Source: Atrina japonica (taxonomy: Eukaryota > Mollusca > Bivalvia > Pterioida > Pinnidae). From it: a stretch of 64,000 nucleotides of DNA. Below, piece by piece: positions 12,346 to 23,596 of the stretch. The notes beneath the pieces were generated by a model, which was given only the letters and a program-made list of their open reading frames with translations, ran no database searches and was not told where the DNA came from. A program made the position numbers and the translations under genes. The stretch covers positions 1,580,501 through 1,644,500 of the forward strand of contig BROG01000044.1 in the NCBI GenBank assembly GCA_030159075.1. Direction: 5' to 3'. Every line of letters begins with the position of its first letter. Position 1 is the first letter of the stretch.

Positions 12346-12655
12346 TGTAGGCAATATAATTGTTTGCTTACCATTCAGTCTTGTCATGTCAATTTTTTGT
12401 CACAGGTACAAGTTTATCAAGTTACTTTACAATATTCAGTTTTTGACATTTCTCTACAATGCTCAGTTTACAAATCACATTGCTGTACCATATTTAGTTT
12501 GTAATGTTGCTGTAGGCTATAATGTTACCTTCAGTCTATTCATTTTCAAGGACAAATGAAGTTTCATGTTCATCTGGTTATCCTGATGCATTTTTTACTT
12601 TGTATTTATGCTTGGGCACACAGATATACTTGATACATGTACAAGTAGCTATATA

Positions 12656-12827
12656 CAGTAAAACCTGCTTTAGCAGCCACCTCTATATAAGGATTACCTG
12701 TCTATAAAGGCCAGTTTTTTCAGGTCCCTTGACTTCAACTAAGTTGAACCTGTGTATAAGGGTCACCTGCACATAAAGGCCAATATTATCTTGTCCCTTG
12801 GGTGACCCCTATATACAGGTTTCACTG
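12656..12827. repeat. TA-flanked MITE, group P1
   Basis: It starts CAGTAAAACCTGC after TA and ends ACAGGTTTCACTG before TA. It has internal TATAAAGGCCA and TATAAGG(A/G)T motifs. It lies about 200 bp upstream of the first coding exon of elongase A. Confidence 0.8.
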
Positions 12828-13033
12828 TACGTTTAATTTTATATAAACAAACGTATAATCAACATTTAAAAGTTTGTTGAGTGTTGATTGGACATTATCA
12901 GGATTTAGGACGAAGCAACAGTAATACTTGTAGTCCATAAGTTTTTCACAATCCTGATAAATAATCTTGTTGACTAACTTGTTAAACCTTGTTAAAAATG
13001 GTTGTTTTATTTTTTTTCAGGTATTAAATCAAA

Positions 13034-15118
13034 ATGGCTATAACAGTTGCACAGATGCAGACATTTTTAACAGTGGTCGTGTCATTACAGACATTTCCAT
13101 TGTTTTGTATCTATCTTGTAATGATCATGTTGGCACCAGTCTGGCAGAGAGTTACCTCCCCTGTGCACATACGACCAGTAAGTGTATTTCATCATGCAAT
13201 GATAAAAATAGTATTTCCATCCACAAATGATTATTATGTGTCTTGAGTGTTTTGTTCCCAAAGCAATATGAGCCATCAGCAATGGCATTTTGGGGAAATT
13301 ATCTAACACTATTAAATTTAGAATATTGTCAAGTCTCAGAATAATTTTTACTTGATCAGTTTGGCCAATCAGATAACAGAATTTGCTGAGGTAGTGTGAA
13401 ATTCCCAGGCTTTAAGTATACTGAAGTTCATTAAAAGTGGGCCCAGGTGTGTTTTATACTTTTTTTTTCTTTCACATTTTTCTTTGCTTTGTATATAGGC
13501 CTACTTATCCATATCTACTTACTAATACACAACATAGTGAAAGAACAAAAATTGAAGTCCAAGTTTCTTTCAATGAGCTATTTTTTTTAAATAAAAAGAA
13601 TGGCAATCTTATGCACACATATGACCCTGGCAAGTAGATGTGGTATGAGTACTGTAGGCTTCAGTGGTGATATTCATTGAAGACCTCAAGACACCCAGTC
13701 ATATTAAAAAATAAAAAGAAGCCGGGGAAAGAATTTCATTGCACAAAATATACATAGTTAAACCAGTGACAAACTTGATATAACAGAACCAATCGCTTTA
13801 GACCAGAATTGGTCTCTGCTTCAATCCCTAGCTTCAGGCAAAGTAAAACAATTGAACTGTATCATTATAATTCTATCAGCCAAACTACATGTAAGTTGAA
13901 CAAAATATATAATCATATATTTTAAGTTCATCTGCCCACATTAGCATTAACTTTATTGCCAAGTCTCAGAATAATCTTTACTTCATCTGCTTGGCCAATC
14001 AGATATCAGAATGAGCTGAAGTAATGTATAATTGTTTTTATTTGCGGGAGATTTAATATCGCTATATTCGCGGCCATTGAAAATTCCGACAAATTAAATA
14101 CCCATGAATAAAATACCTTACACTTAAGAATATCAGAAAACAAAATCGTAACCAATCATGCACAAAATTTAATACCCATGAATAAGATCCATTCAGAAAA
14201 ACGCGGAATTTTCTCCCCATGAAATTAAACAACTATACAGAAGAGTGAAATTCCCAGGATTGTCAGCGGTCCATGGTGTGTCCAATTTTACCTGATTTGT
14301 ATGTTGTATCATGAACCTTCTGTCAGTTAATACTTCGGTATTTATACTTTTGATAGGACTTTTATATTTAATAGCAGTAACTTAATCACAGCCACAATGA
14401 ATACTCAGTAAATTTTGAGGATATAACAGGTGTTTTATTTTTTATCCCTACCAAAAATCACTTATCAATAACCTAGGAAAATATAACAAGATTTTTTTAT
14501 ACTCAGGATGATATTGGAGAGTTGTTGTTTTTTTGTGTTTTGTAGATACTCATTATACACAACTTCGTATGCAGTATCATCAGTCTCTACTGCTTTTTCG
14601 GATTCATGTTCGGACTACAACAGAGTGATACCATCTTCCAGAAGGGAAATTCTGATTACCTCCTGCCATTCTATCGTCTTTACTGGATCACAAAGAATGT
14701 GGAACTGCTGGACACGGTCTTCATGATTTTGCGTCACAAACAACGACAAATCAGCTTTCTCCACGTCTATCACCATAGTTCCATCTTGTTGCTAAGTGAC
14801 ATTGCGTACCATCAGTATCCATGGCCAGCCATAGCCCTTTATTTGATGAATAACTCTTTTGTACACATAGTTTTATATGCATATTACGGTTTAACCGCCT
14901 TGTTTCCAGAGAAATCGTTCCCTTGGAAGAAATTGATAACTCAACTACAGATATTGCAATTTTTTATAGGTTTAGTCTATGCTACCATAGGTTATTTGTA
15001 CCATGGTTTTTGTATATATGGTATATTGTATGGGATGACAATGACAACATTATTTATGAATTTTTATTACTTTAACTACCTCAGACCCAAAAAAGAGAAA
15101 AAGTCCCACGCATCATAA
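13034..15118 (+). CDS. ELO-family very-long-chain fatty-acid elongase, copy A
   Basis: Two coding exons: 13034-13177 and 14546-15118 (stop included), 238 aa. The donor is CCA|GTAAGT and the acceptor TTTTGTAG|ATACTC, phase 0. The first exon begins at an acceptor (TTTTTTTTCAG|GTATTAA) 13 nt before the ATG, so a 5' UTR exon lies upstream. The start context AAAATGG is good. Family marks: KNVELLDTVFMILR (98-111), the catalytic histidine box HVYHH (121-125), NNSFVHIVLYAYY (150-162), TQLQILQF (180-187), several hydrophobic segments and a lysine-rich C-terminus suited to ER retention. ELO proteins condense malonyl-CoA with acyl-CoA in the ER membrane. The residues after HVYHH (SSILLLSD) differ from the usual animal ELOVL1-7 pattern, so no numbered ELOVL is assigned. 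It is slightly shorter than the usual 260-320 aa. Copy B lies in convergent orientation 13 kb away. An AATAAA is at 15304. Confidence 0.92.
13330..14262. repeat. Duplicated segment, second copy split by a MITE (in elongase A intron)
   Basis: AAGTCTCAGAATAAT..TTGGCCAATCAGAT.. at 13330-13410 recurs at 13961-14027. In the second copy, about 210 bp with CGCGG- and AAATTAAATACCCATGAATA-containing sequence (14030-14240) separates the left part from the ending GAGTGAAATTCCCAGG. The inserted sequence resembles 42145-42340. The first copy is therefore a paralogous empty site. Confidence 0.65.
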
Positions 15119-15210
15119 ATATTTTTAATCATTAATCATTTGTTATCAGGGAAATCATTTTAAGCATATATTCTGGATGCCAACAATCTGGTAATATACT
15201 CGTATATTTA

Positions 15211-15401
15211 TAGGAACTGGTCTTGAAAGACCACCTGATCTGCCACTCAATTGTGGTCTCTCAAGACAGGTGGTCCCTTAAAAATTATTATTCAAAAATA
15301 TTCAATAAAAGATTATTGAATAGGTTGATTGAATCTCAGAATGTGGTCTCAAAAGACAGATGGTCTCTCATGAGAGTAGTCAATCAAGACAGGTTTGACT
15401 G
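15211..15401. repeat. TA-flanked MITE, group P2
   Basis: GGAACTGGTCTTGAAAGACC at the left (CAGT eroded) and GACAGGTTTGACTG at the right, followed by TA. It lies 90 bp after the elongase A stop, so it may be part of its 3' UTR. It directly abuts the next element. Confidence 0.75.
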
Positions 15402-15403
15402 TA

Positions 15404-15578
15404 CAGTGAAACATGTATATAATGACCTCAAGAAAAGCAATTTTTATAGGGAGGTTGTCTTTGTATAGAGGTTGGTTTGTACACAAATGGTACTATTGGG
15501 GACAGCAAAAAAAAAAAAAACAGTCTTTGTGACCAGGTGGTCTTTATACACAGGTGGCCACTAAAGCAGGTTTTATTG
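15404..15578. repeat. TA-flanked MITE, group P1
   Basis: It starts CAGTGAAACATG immediately after the TA that also ends the P2 element, and finishes GCAGGTTTTATTG before TA. Internal motifs are GTCTTTATACACAGG and TTTTTATAGGG. Confidence 0.75.
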
Positions 15579-15959
15579 TATATAATATTCTATAGGTAGT
15601 TACATTGCATATCTTTGCTGAATATATTTTCTATCATTTAGGGACAAAAATTAACCAGGGGCAAAAATTAACCAAGGACATCACTTATCACAAATATTTG
15701 GGGTTACAGAATTCCTTATATAGGCTAAACTGATATTTTTAAGTAGTGGAAACTTTTTTCTTCCTACCATTGAGATGATATATGCAAGGAGATATGCACT
15801 GGTGGAGAACATTTTTTAAAAAATTCTTTGACTTAGCCATTTTGAATTCAGAAACAATTCCCATCTCCAATTTACACAATTTTTTTTTTATGAAATGGAA
15901 GTGATTACAAGTACTGTGAAATCATTATCTGGAGGTGATATATAGAAATCTGTTTACAC

Positions 15960-16900
15960 TTATACAGTTGGAAGGTATGTGAACTTATACAGGTATTATT
16001 GGGTTGTTCTTCTTGTATAGGTATAATCAAGGGGTAGATTCAGGCAGGGCACAGTGGGTGTGCCCCCCTCCCTCCCCCCAACACCTAAAGTAGTAAAAAA
16101 TGTGTATAACCATAACATTTAATTTTTCTATAAAATGGTGGAAATTGACAACAAATTGCCAAAATTTTCAAACCTCACTCCACTTGGTGAAGATATTCTA
16201 GGCCAGTGCCCCCTCTAACTTTTTATCTTGTATTCACCCCTGATTCATCCCTTACACATGTATGTGAACTTGTACAGTTATTATGTGGTTGTCCTTCCTT
16301 GTATGACATCATGTATAGGTAAAATGGGCGTCTCCTCTCATGTATGCAATCTTGTACAGGTATTATGGAGTTGTCCTTCCTTCTATGTCATTTTGTACAG
16401 GTATGATTGGGGTCTCCTCCTGTGTATGTAATCTTGTACAGGTGTTATGGAGTTGTCCTATTTTTTATGTCATTTTGTACAGGTATGATGGGGTCTCCTC
16501 CTTATATGTGATCTTGTACAGGTATTATGGAGTTGCCGTACCTTTTATGTCATTTTGTACAAGTATGATGGGGGTCTCCTCCTGTGTATGCAATCTTGTA
16601 CAGGTATTATGGAGTTGTCCCACCTTTTATGTCATTTTTGTACAGGTATGATGGGGGTCTCCTTATATGTGATCTTGTACAGGTATTATGGAGTTGTCCT
16701 TCCTTTTATGTCATTTTTGTACAGTATGATGGGGGTCTCCTCCCTTATATGTGATCTTGTACAGGTATTATGGAGTTGTCCTTCCTTTTATGTCATTTTT
16801 GTACAGTATGATGGGGGTCTCCTCCTTGTATGTGATCTTGTACAGGTATTATGAGGTTGTCTTTCTTTGTCTGCCATTTTGTACAGGTATAATGTTTACC
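15960..16900. repeat. Satellite of about 80 bp built from two half-units, interrupted by a MITE
   Basis: Units read roughly ATCTTGTACAGGTATTATGG plus AGTTGTCC, then TCATTTTGTACAGGTATGAT plus GGGGTCTCCTCC. The two halves share TTGTACAGGTAT. About eight full units span 16250-16900, with degenerate units at 15960-16022. Open frames through the array encode repetitive Y/V/L/C-rich peptides and are rejected as genes. Confidence 0.85.
16023..16246. repeat. MITE with GGGGTGAAT-type inverted ends, inside the satellite
   Basis: The left end AATCAAGGGGTAGATTC pairs with the right end GTATTCACCCCTGATT. The inside contains C-rich GTGCCCCCC stretches in both orientations. Satellite units flank it on both sides, so it inserted into an existing array. 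Confidence 0.65.
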
Positions 16901-17218
16901 TTCATTAACATTGCAAAACAGACTATCAAAGTACAAAAATTATAATCAATTTTTGTTATCATGTAACTTTAATATGTGATTTTTAATGAGCTCAAAAGTT
17001 TCAATCTATTTTTATATCCAATAAGAACCCCGGTAGTACATTACCAATTTGTTGTTGAAAATGTGTTATAGATAGAAAATTTATTTTGAAGTTATAATTT
17101 TGATTGAATTCCACAACACCTAGTGCTAGCTCATGCTAATCGCTTGTGAATTCCACAATGCCTAGTGCTGTATTTTGCTTATTGCTTGCCCATGTGCTCT
17201 GTTTTATTGACTCTTTCA
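16901..17218. other. Intergenic sequence, nothing recognised
   Basis: AATTCCACAA(C/T)(A/G)CCTAGTGCT occurs twice (17106, 17149). No gene was seen. Confidence 0.5.
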
Positions 17219-17308
17219 TTAACTCATACACCCCTAAAGACTCATTTAGACTGATCTGTGTCATTGATCTTTAGTAGAGTCCATTATTTTTGGAGGTAGA
17301 TGGGTTAA
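17219..17308. repeat. TTAA-flanked MITE, copy 2
   Basis: TTAACTCATACACCCCTAAA at the left and TGGAGGTAGATGGGTTAA at the right; 90 bp; TTAA at both borders. Confidence 0.7.
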
Positions 17309-19908
17309 ACCTCCCATTTACACTACCGGTAGATATTACCAGTATTTCATTTCATTTAGTTCTCATATTAATGATAAAGTCTTTACATTTTTTTTCAAAA
17401 CTAATTAATAAGGCATTTAAATTTGATAATAATTTTTGTTGTCTTTGTGCCATAGAATTAATTATTATATTGATTAAAAATAAATGGTTTTAATTGGATA
17501 AGCCAGTATTATACCTCTCAAAATATATCTACATATACCATGGAAAATCAGTGAATATCATTTCTTAAAACAGAATATGGAAATTCCGTTTTACACTATT
17601 GAAATTACTCTTATTGTCACTTACATTGTAGGATTAGTATATATCTATATATTTATATAATATTTATGGACTTTTGAGTGATCACCTTGGTCAGTATTGG
17701 TTTTTAGGTCAATATTACACAATATTCATCCACTCAGAAGTCGATAATTATATAATATTTGATGGAAAACTGATTCAAACTTTAAATCAACAGGATTTAA
17801 TAGATTTGCATTTCTTAGTAGATTTTGAATACACATTACAAATGTTCAGACATTTTAATGCCAAGTTAAGAATCAAAATATCTTAAGGAAATGGAAATTA
17901 ATAATTCCATAATCTTGCATATTTATGGTAAATAATCAAACCCTGTCGACTTGTGTGAGTACATTTTACATACTCTCTCTCTACTCTTTACATTTATACA
18001 TATAAATACATACACATGTATATAATGTTCTGTATTGAAACATATTTGTTGTAGATTTTGGTCTTAAAGGGGCATTAGTTGTGTTTTCTCCAAACATTTT
18101 TTCTCTCTTTTTTATTACTTAGATTGATGTATAATAACAAAATAAAGATATAAACAGGCATAAAGATTCTTAAATTCCTATATAGTTTATGGAAATTGCT
18201 AGAGAAACCCAGTTTAGAAATCATTAATTTGCAAAAGATTAATTTGACCTTAATATTTGTATATGTATACAGCACTGGACTTGACCTTATTGTTACAAAA
18301 TATACAGGAATATAAGAATTTTTATGCCTGTGTATAGCTCTTATTTGTAATTCTACAGTAATCCAAGTAGATTCTAGTAAAAAAAAAACAAAATAAAATT
18401 ATTTGGAAAACACAGCTAAAGACTTATGTACTGTTTTTAAGAGCCAGTCTGCCAGAAAACCATGCAATAGGGTCCAAATGCAATGTTATCATATTGAGCT
18501 GAGATTTTGCAAACAATATACCTTCATGACAACTACTCTTTGTGCAAAATATTTTTTAAAAATATTCAGCTAGAGTCTTTGTATAAAGCGCCACCTATAT
18601 ACAGTCATTTATGGTTAAGATGCACCTGAAAATTAGGCAATTTCAGCAATTTTAGCTGACAAAATATCAGTGTTTAACATCATGTTACAGTTTTTTGGAT
18701 AAGATAATGTTGTAAAACTATATTTTAACTGTCAAAATATATTAATAACTGAGTTAATTTTTTTTCCTATATACTCACTTATACCTGTTCAAATATCCTT
18801 AGTTTTGGCAAATTGCCAAAATGGTGAAATTTACCAATTTTTAATATTGTGTATTTTCTAAAGTGGGGAAAATATTAGTGCCATTTATTTTTTCTTAAAC
18901 CATGGTCATATATCTACAGAATATAAAAAATCCAATTTTGGCAAATAATAATAGCACTCAGTGTAAATACACAAAATTTGAAGGAAATAGTGCTTTTGCA
19001 GCTGTTACTTGATATAAGGATGCTCGCTGCTCAGTTTAAATAACAAGCTTTTCATTACACAGGTACAAATTACTAAAAGGGATTAATAAATGAACTCAAA
19101 GAGAGAAAAAAATTACAGGTCTGTGCACTTTTTTTTTAGCATTCAGCCATTGAAAATATCGTCATACCCAGCTCCTGTCACCTGTGCTAACATGTACCAG
19201 TTTCCACATGATTTATATATGCATCAATATACCATCAATAATTCATCTGGGCAAAGAGATAATTACAAGTTAGACTGTACTATTTCTGCTACTAAAATTA
19301 TTTTAAAAGTACCTTTAAGTTTGATATTCCTCTGCTAAAAATGTAAAATAAGTAACCATTCCAGGTAATTGTGAAAGTCAAGACCTTTTTACCCTTGGAA
19401 ATAGGTTCCTTCCAGACACTGCAGTCTGCTGAAATGTATATATGTATTTAACCGCACTGTGAAATAGGTATTGCAAGTGTGTTATCATCAATATTTGGAG
19501 ATTATTCTTAAAAAAAATACCAGTAAAATGTGGAAAGTGACATTTCATATTCTCCATGATAAACAACTCTGCAATTCTCTGTAAAATTTACAAACTAGAG
19601 AGTTCAAGGATGGGGAGATAATTCATAGATGCTTGTGGTTGTGTTGAACCCTTTTATGGCATTTTTTTGGCAATTATACAAATAAAATACATACAAATGA
19701 TGACAGTATGTATGTAAAATATTTCATAAATTATTCAATGTGATTGAGGTCTCAGATTATCATTACTTGATGGTTTAGAGTTACAGAATTTTAATTGAAA
19801 TTTAAATAATTAAGAAATTTATGAAAATATGGGAAAGTTTGGTGTAAAATTAAATACCTTGCATTTATTTACCAAAATTGGATTTTTGATATTTTTTACA
19901 ATACCCAT
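17309..19908. other. AT-rich spacer with one dispersed repeat
   Basis: No gene was recognised. The segment 18150-18370 (GGCATAAAGATTCTTAA.., GAGAAACCCAGTTTAG.., AATTTTTATGCCTGTGTATAGC) matches 54540-54770 in the same orientation, with ends forming an imperfect inverted repeat, so it is probably a MITE. The remaining ORFs of 60-82 codons have no family features. Confidence 0.55.
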
Positions 19909-20074
19909 CATAGGCATCGGAAACAAATTGAAAGTGGGGGGTGGGGGCTAAACCAGCTTAAAACACACACACGCCAGAAACGTCTGGGGGCTAAGCCCCA
20001 ATATATGTCTTTGCAAAAAAAGGGGGGGGGGGGGGGCTTAGCCCCCCCCTAGCCCCCCGGTTCCGACGCCTATG
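19909..20074. repeat. GC-rich foldback element with 5-bp target duplication
   Basis: CATAGGCATCGGAA (19909-19922) and TTCCGACGCCTATG (20061-20074) are inverted termini. The interior is G-runs followed by C-runs (GGGGGGCTTAGCCCCCC). CCCAT at 19904-19908 repeats at 20075-20079. It stands out sharply from its AT-rich surroundings. Confidence 0.8.
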
Positions 20075-20418
20075 CCCATTAGAGTATTCACTGATACTGA
20101 TTTCATAAAAAAAAATTATCCCACTTGAGAAGAGACTAGAACTTCCTCAAAAAATGACTTCTACATGGAGTTCGACATGTACCCAGTTAAGTTTGGATTT
20201 GCACTTCATTCAAAAGATAAAAACTTCGGAGTAGATTGACATTTTACTGGTAATGAAGGAAAGAACATAAAAGCCAAACTAATACATCTTTCAAATAATG
20301 ATTCTTATATTATGTTTAATTTTTTTTCATTGTATATGCATGGCTGGAGTTTATATTTATTTGATGTAATGTTAATAACACCAAGCCTTAAAAGTTAGTG
20401 CCTAACTTGAAATATAAT

Positions 20419-20422
<4 letters not shown>

Positions 20423-20488
<66 letters not shown>
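20423..20488. repeat. (TA)n microsatellite
   Basis: About 33 uninterrupted AT units, then a short GT run. Confidence 0.95.
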
Positions 20489-20494
<6 letters not shown>

Positions 20495-20639
20495 AATTAA
20501 TGTAATTGTATGACAATTCCTACTTATCAATCATGTAACCTTTTTTACAACATCACTCCCCATACTTACATAATCACATGACTATTTTTATATATCTACA
20601 TAACTGTACAATGATAATTGCTGTATTAAACATCCTGAA

Positions 20640-20960
20640 ACTGGTGATTAAGTGGTGGAGGATTTAATTCACAAGTCCGATATCCTTGGTTTGATTCCCA
20701 GAACCTGGACATTCTAAAGAATATAAAAAAATGGTAGTGACTGTATGTTCCTTCACCAAGTGTATATGAAGCAAAAGTCAGTGGTATTTTGGATTAGACT
20801 TAAAACTTAGGTCCCGCTGGCATGGACAGTAAAAGAACCCTTACTGCATTAGCATCAGTCCATAGCACAGGTCAAAATTTGCGACACTTCACTTAAATCT
20901 GGTGACATCTCCTAATAATTTTAAAATTCCTGGTGGGATTTTAAAACAGCAATAATGTAG
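20640..20960 (+). mobile_element. tRNA-derived SINE, family S2
   Basis: A head with a B-box-like GGTTTGATTCCC (20690-20701) is followed by a body containing TTAAAACTTAGGTCCCG, GCATCAGTCCATAGCACAGG and GGTGACATCTCC. The body matches 36411-37090. The A box is weak, so the head is degenerate. Confidence 0.6.
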
Positions 20961-21769
20961 GTGTACACTGCTATATAAAGTAATGTGACCCAGTAAGGTC
21001 AAATGGTGCAGCACCCCCGTCACATTACAATATCTATATAAACACACACACTTTTTTATATTACATCATCCTTATGTAATGTACATATCATTTTCTCTAC
21101 TACATATCATAATTATTATGGTATTTAGAATATCTCCATGAAAACACATCTGGTATTATCAACATTTAAATCCAGTTTGTATCATTTTATTTGTACTGTA
21201 TTGTATTGTATTATTTGTTTGTAATGAAAGGGATATAATTCTTGTTTGTAACTATCCAGATATACTGTATGTGTACTAATAGTTTAGCGATATTCTAATA
21301 TTCTTTCACTCTCAAGTCATTACGCTAATTCAAGTGCAGCACTACAAAATTTGTCATTCTGCATACACGACAAAACATATGGTATTTATAGTACCGGTAC
21401 AAAATAATCTCTGTTGTGTAGTTTAGTGTGTGCTGTTATGATTACAATATGGTCTGTTTCAATAAATAGACTATGAAATTAATCGTTGACCATTTTATTA
21501 CTAAACAAACTAATCTCTGTTTGAGTACACCTGGAAAGCTATAATATGTATCTGCACCCCTTCAGAGTGCTAAAATATGAGTGCGCTAATTTAAATGCAC
21601 ATACAGTATGTACAAATTGCTGCTCAAATTAGACAGTGAAGTGGTTTTTCCCTCTCAAAGCATAATATTTACTTAGTTATTTTCCTATTCACATAACACA
21701 TCTACAGTCCAGGAGATATTTTTAATGTATTTACAATGTATATCGTTTTATAAAGAAACATTTGAAGTA
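20961..21769. other. Intergenic sequence, nothing recognised
   Basis: No gene, RNA or clear repeat. Confidence 0.5.
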
Positions 21770-21942
21770 CAGTAAAACCTGTATATAGGGGCCACCGAGG
21801 GGACCAGAAAATATTGACCTTTATGTGCAGGTGACCCTTATACACAATTTAGTTGAAGTATGAAGTCAAGGGACTTGAAAAAACTGGCCTTTATAAACAG
21901 GTAATCCTTATATAGAGGTGGCCGCTATGGCAGGTTTTACTG
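21770..21942. repeat. TA-flanked MITE, group P1
   Basis: It starts CAGTAAAACCTGTATATAGG and ends GCAGGTTTTACTG, with TA on both sides. It is close to a reverse-complement relative of the 12656 copy (AAGTCAAGGGACTTGAAAAA against GGTCCCTTGACTT). Confidence 0.85.
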
Positions 21943-22812
21943 TATTTAAAGTGATATCTCACAATGCTGTTGTATTACATTATTTTATACTAAAGTAATA
22001 TTTCAATAAGATAGCACTGTTTAAATTCTAAACTTCTCAAAAGCTATGATATTCATTTTTACAGCAGATGCCCTTTAGACAGATTTAGTAATACATATAG
22101 ATGGATCATTTAGCCTTGTATGATACCACTTTTTCTTTTGGAAATATACATTTATATTAAATCAGAGCTCAACTGATGAAGTCTTATTGACAGACATCTT
22201 GTTTTGGCCCATTTTGTAAAACTATAACTTTGGTATTGTTAATGATACTGGTATTTGTAAATGACAAATCATTGTGGTCAGGTTCATGTAATCTCATCTC
22301 TTTTTTTTGGAGAGATAATCATCATTATTTATTTTACAATGAAAGTCCTTATAGGATCAATTCACAATCTTATTTTTTTTTTGCGGGTATGTGGAGTATT
22401 TTTATTTTCTTTTAATTTCTTATTTGCATGTGCATTTGATAGAATTGTGTTGAATTTTGTTATCCTGACTTATTGTCAGGATTTTAAATTCTTTTTCTGT
22501 TGATAAAATGTGAATCTCTTTCCAATAGCTACAATATAGGATATTGATTTTAAAATACATAGAGATCGAAAATGAGGTTGTAAAAATGCAGCTAGCTTTA
22601 CCAAGTGATGTTAATGGATGTTACATATTTATTTAAGGATTTTTGGTAACCCATTTGGATGGCATTTCCTCATATTGATCATTAAATCTATAAAATTAGA
22701 TACTTATAATAATAGTTTTTGAAAATTGTAAACCTTCCTATCTAGGTCATAATACAGTGTACAATACATAAACAAGAGTAGAATTATTTTTTTTTAAAGT
22801 ATTTTGTATGTA
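21943..22812. other. Intergenic sequence, nothing recognised
   Basis: AT-rich. Two overlapping 60-80 codon frames near 22230-22503 are hydrophobic only because of T-runs. Confidence 0.5.
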
Positions 22813-22990
22813 CATTCAAACTTGTCTATAAAGGCCACTCAAGGGAACAGGCAAAAGTAGCTGTTATAGACAATTGACTTTTATAAATAGGTTTATTCTT
22901 TATAAAGAAGTTAACAAGGGTTATGTTTGAATGGCCTGTATAGGCAGGTCACCCCTTATACAGAGGTGACCTTTAATGCAAGTTTGACTG
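22813..22990. repeat. TA-flanked MITE, group P1 (TCAAACTTG subtype)
   Basis: It starts CATTCAAACTTGTC after TA and ends GCAAGTTTGACTG before TA. The interior GGAACAGGCAAAAGTAGC is shared with 57884-58050 and, inverted, with 56806-56962. Confidence 0.85.
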
Positions 22991-23596
22991 TACATGCCAA
23001 TTTGACACTACTTTGATCAAAAACCATATTATTATTATTGGTGCTACATAGACTTTATTGCATTTATACTCACCATCAAATATCTTTTATGAGCTGCTGT
23101 ATATTTCCAGCAGTATCATTGATCCATTTCAATTTATTTCCAATATTCATTGTTAAAAAAAAGTAAAGTTTGCATTGCTGAGTTAGACTAAGAATTAAGA
23201 TTGAAAAGTACAACTCGATCTATCAATAGTATCCGACTCCTGTGTGTCCCAGCAAATCAAGATTTAGCAATCCGCCTTCATCTGCGAGATTTACAGTAGG
23301 TTGGACGGTAACGATATGAGTAAGAGTTTATTGTTACAACTCTGGCTATACCTGTGTTTTATGATCACGTAGATTTTGCTCCCATGTCACAACTTACAAA
23401 TTATTTACGAAATACGACTGGATTTGTTGGTACACAGAAGATATATTACTTTACCTAGAGCACACAATGCATGATATTTGAATTTTTAAAAAATCAAGTT
23501 TTATCCTCGTTATTTTTTATGAACGATTTAATACAATTTCCCTGCTCAGAATTTTTGTTTATTCTTCACATGTTAATGCGATAATAGTTGTACTTT

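Noticed and set aside
14508..14726. 72-codon ORF over elongase A exon 2
   Set aside because: Out-of-frame shadow of the real exon.
15223..15468. 81-codon ORF
   Set aside because: Lies entirely across the P2/P1 MITE pair.
16340..16651. 103-codon ORF, plus neighbours to 16945
   Set aside because: They follow the satellite in shifting frames and encode only repeat-derived peptides.
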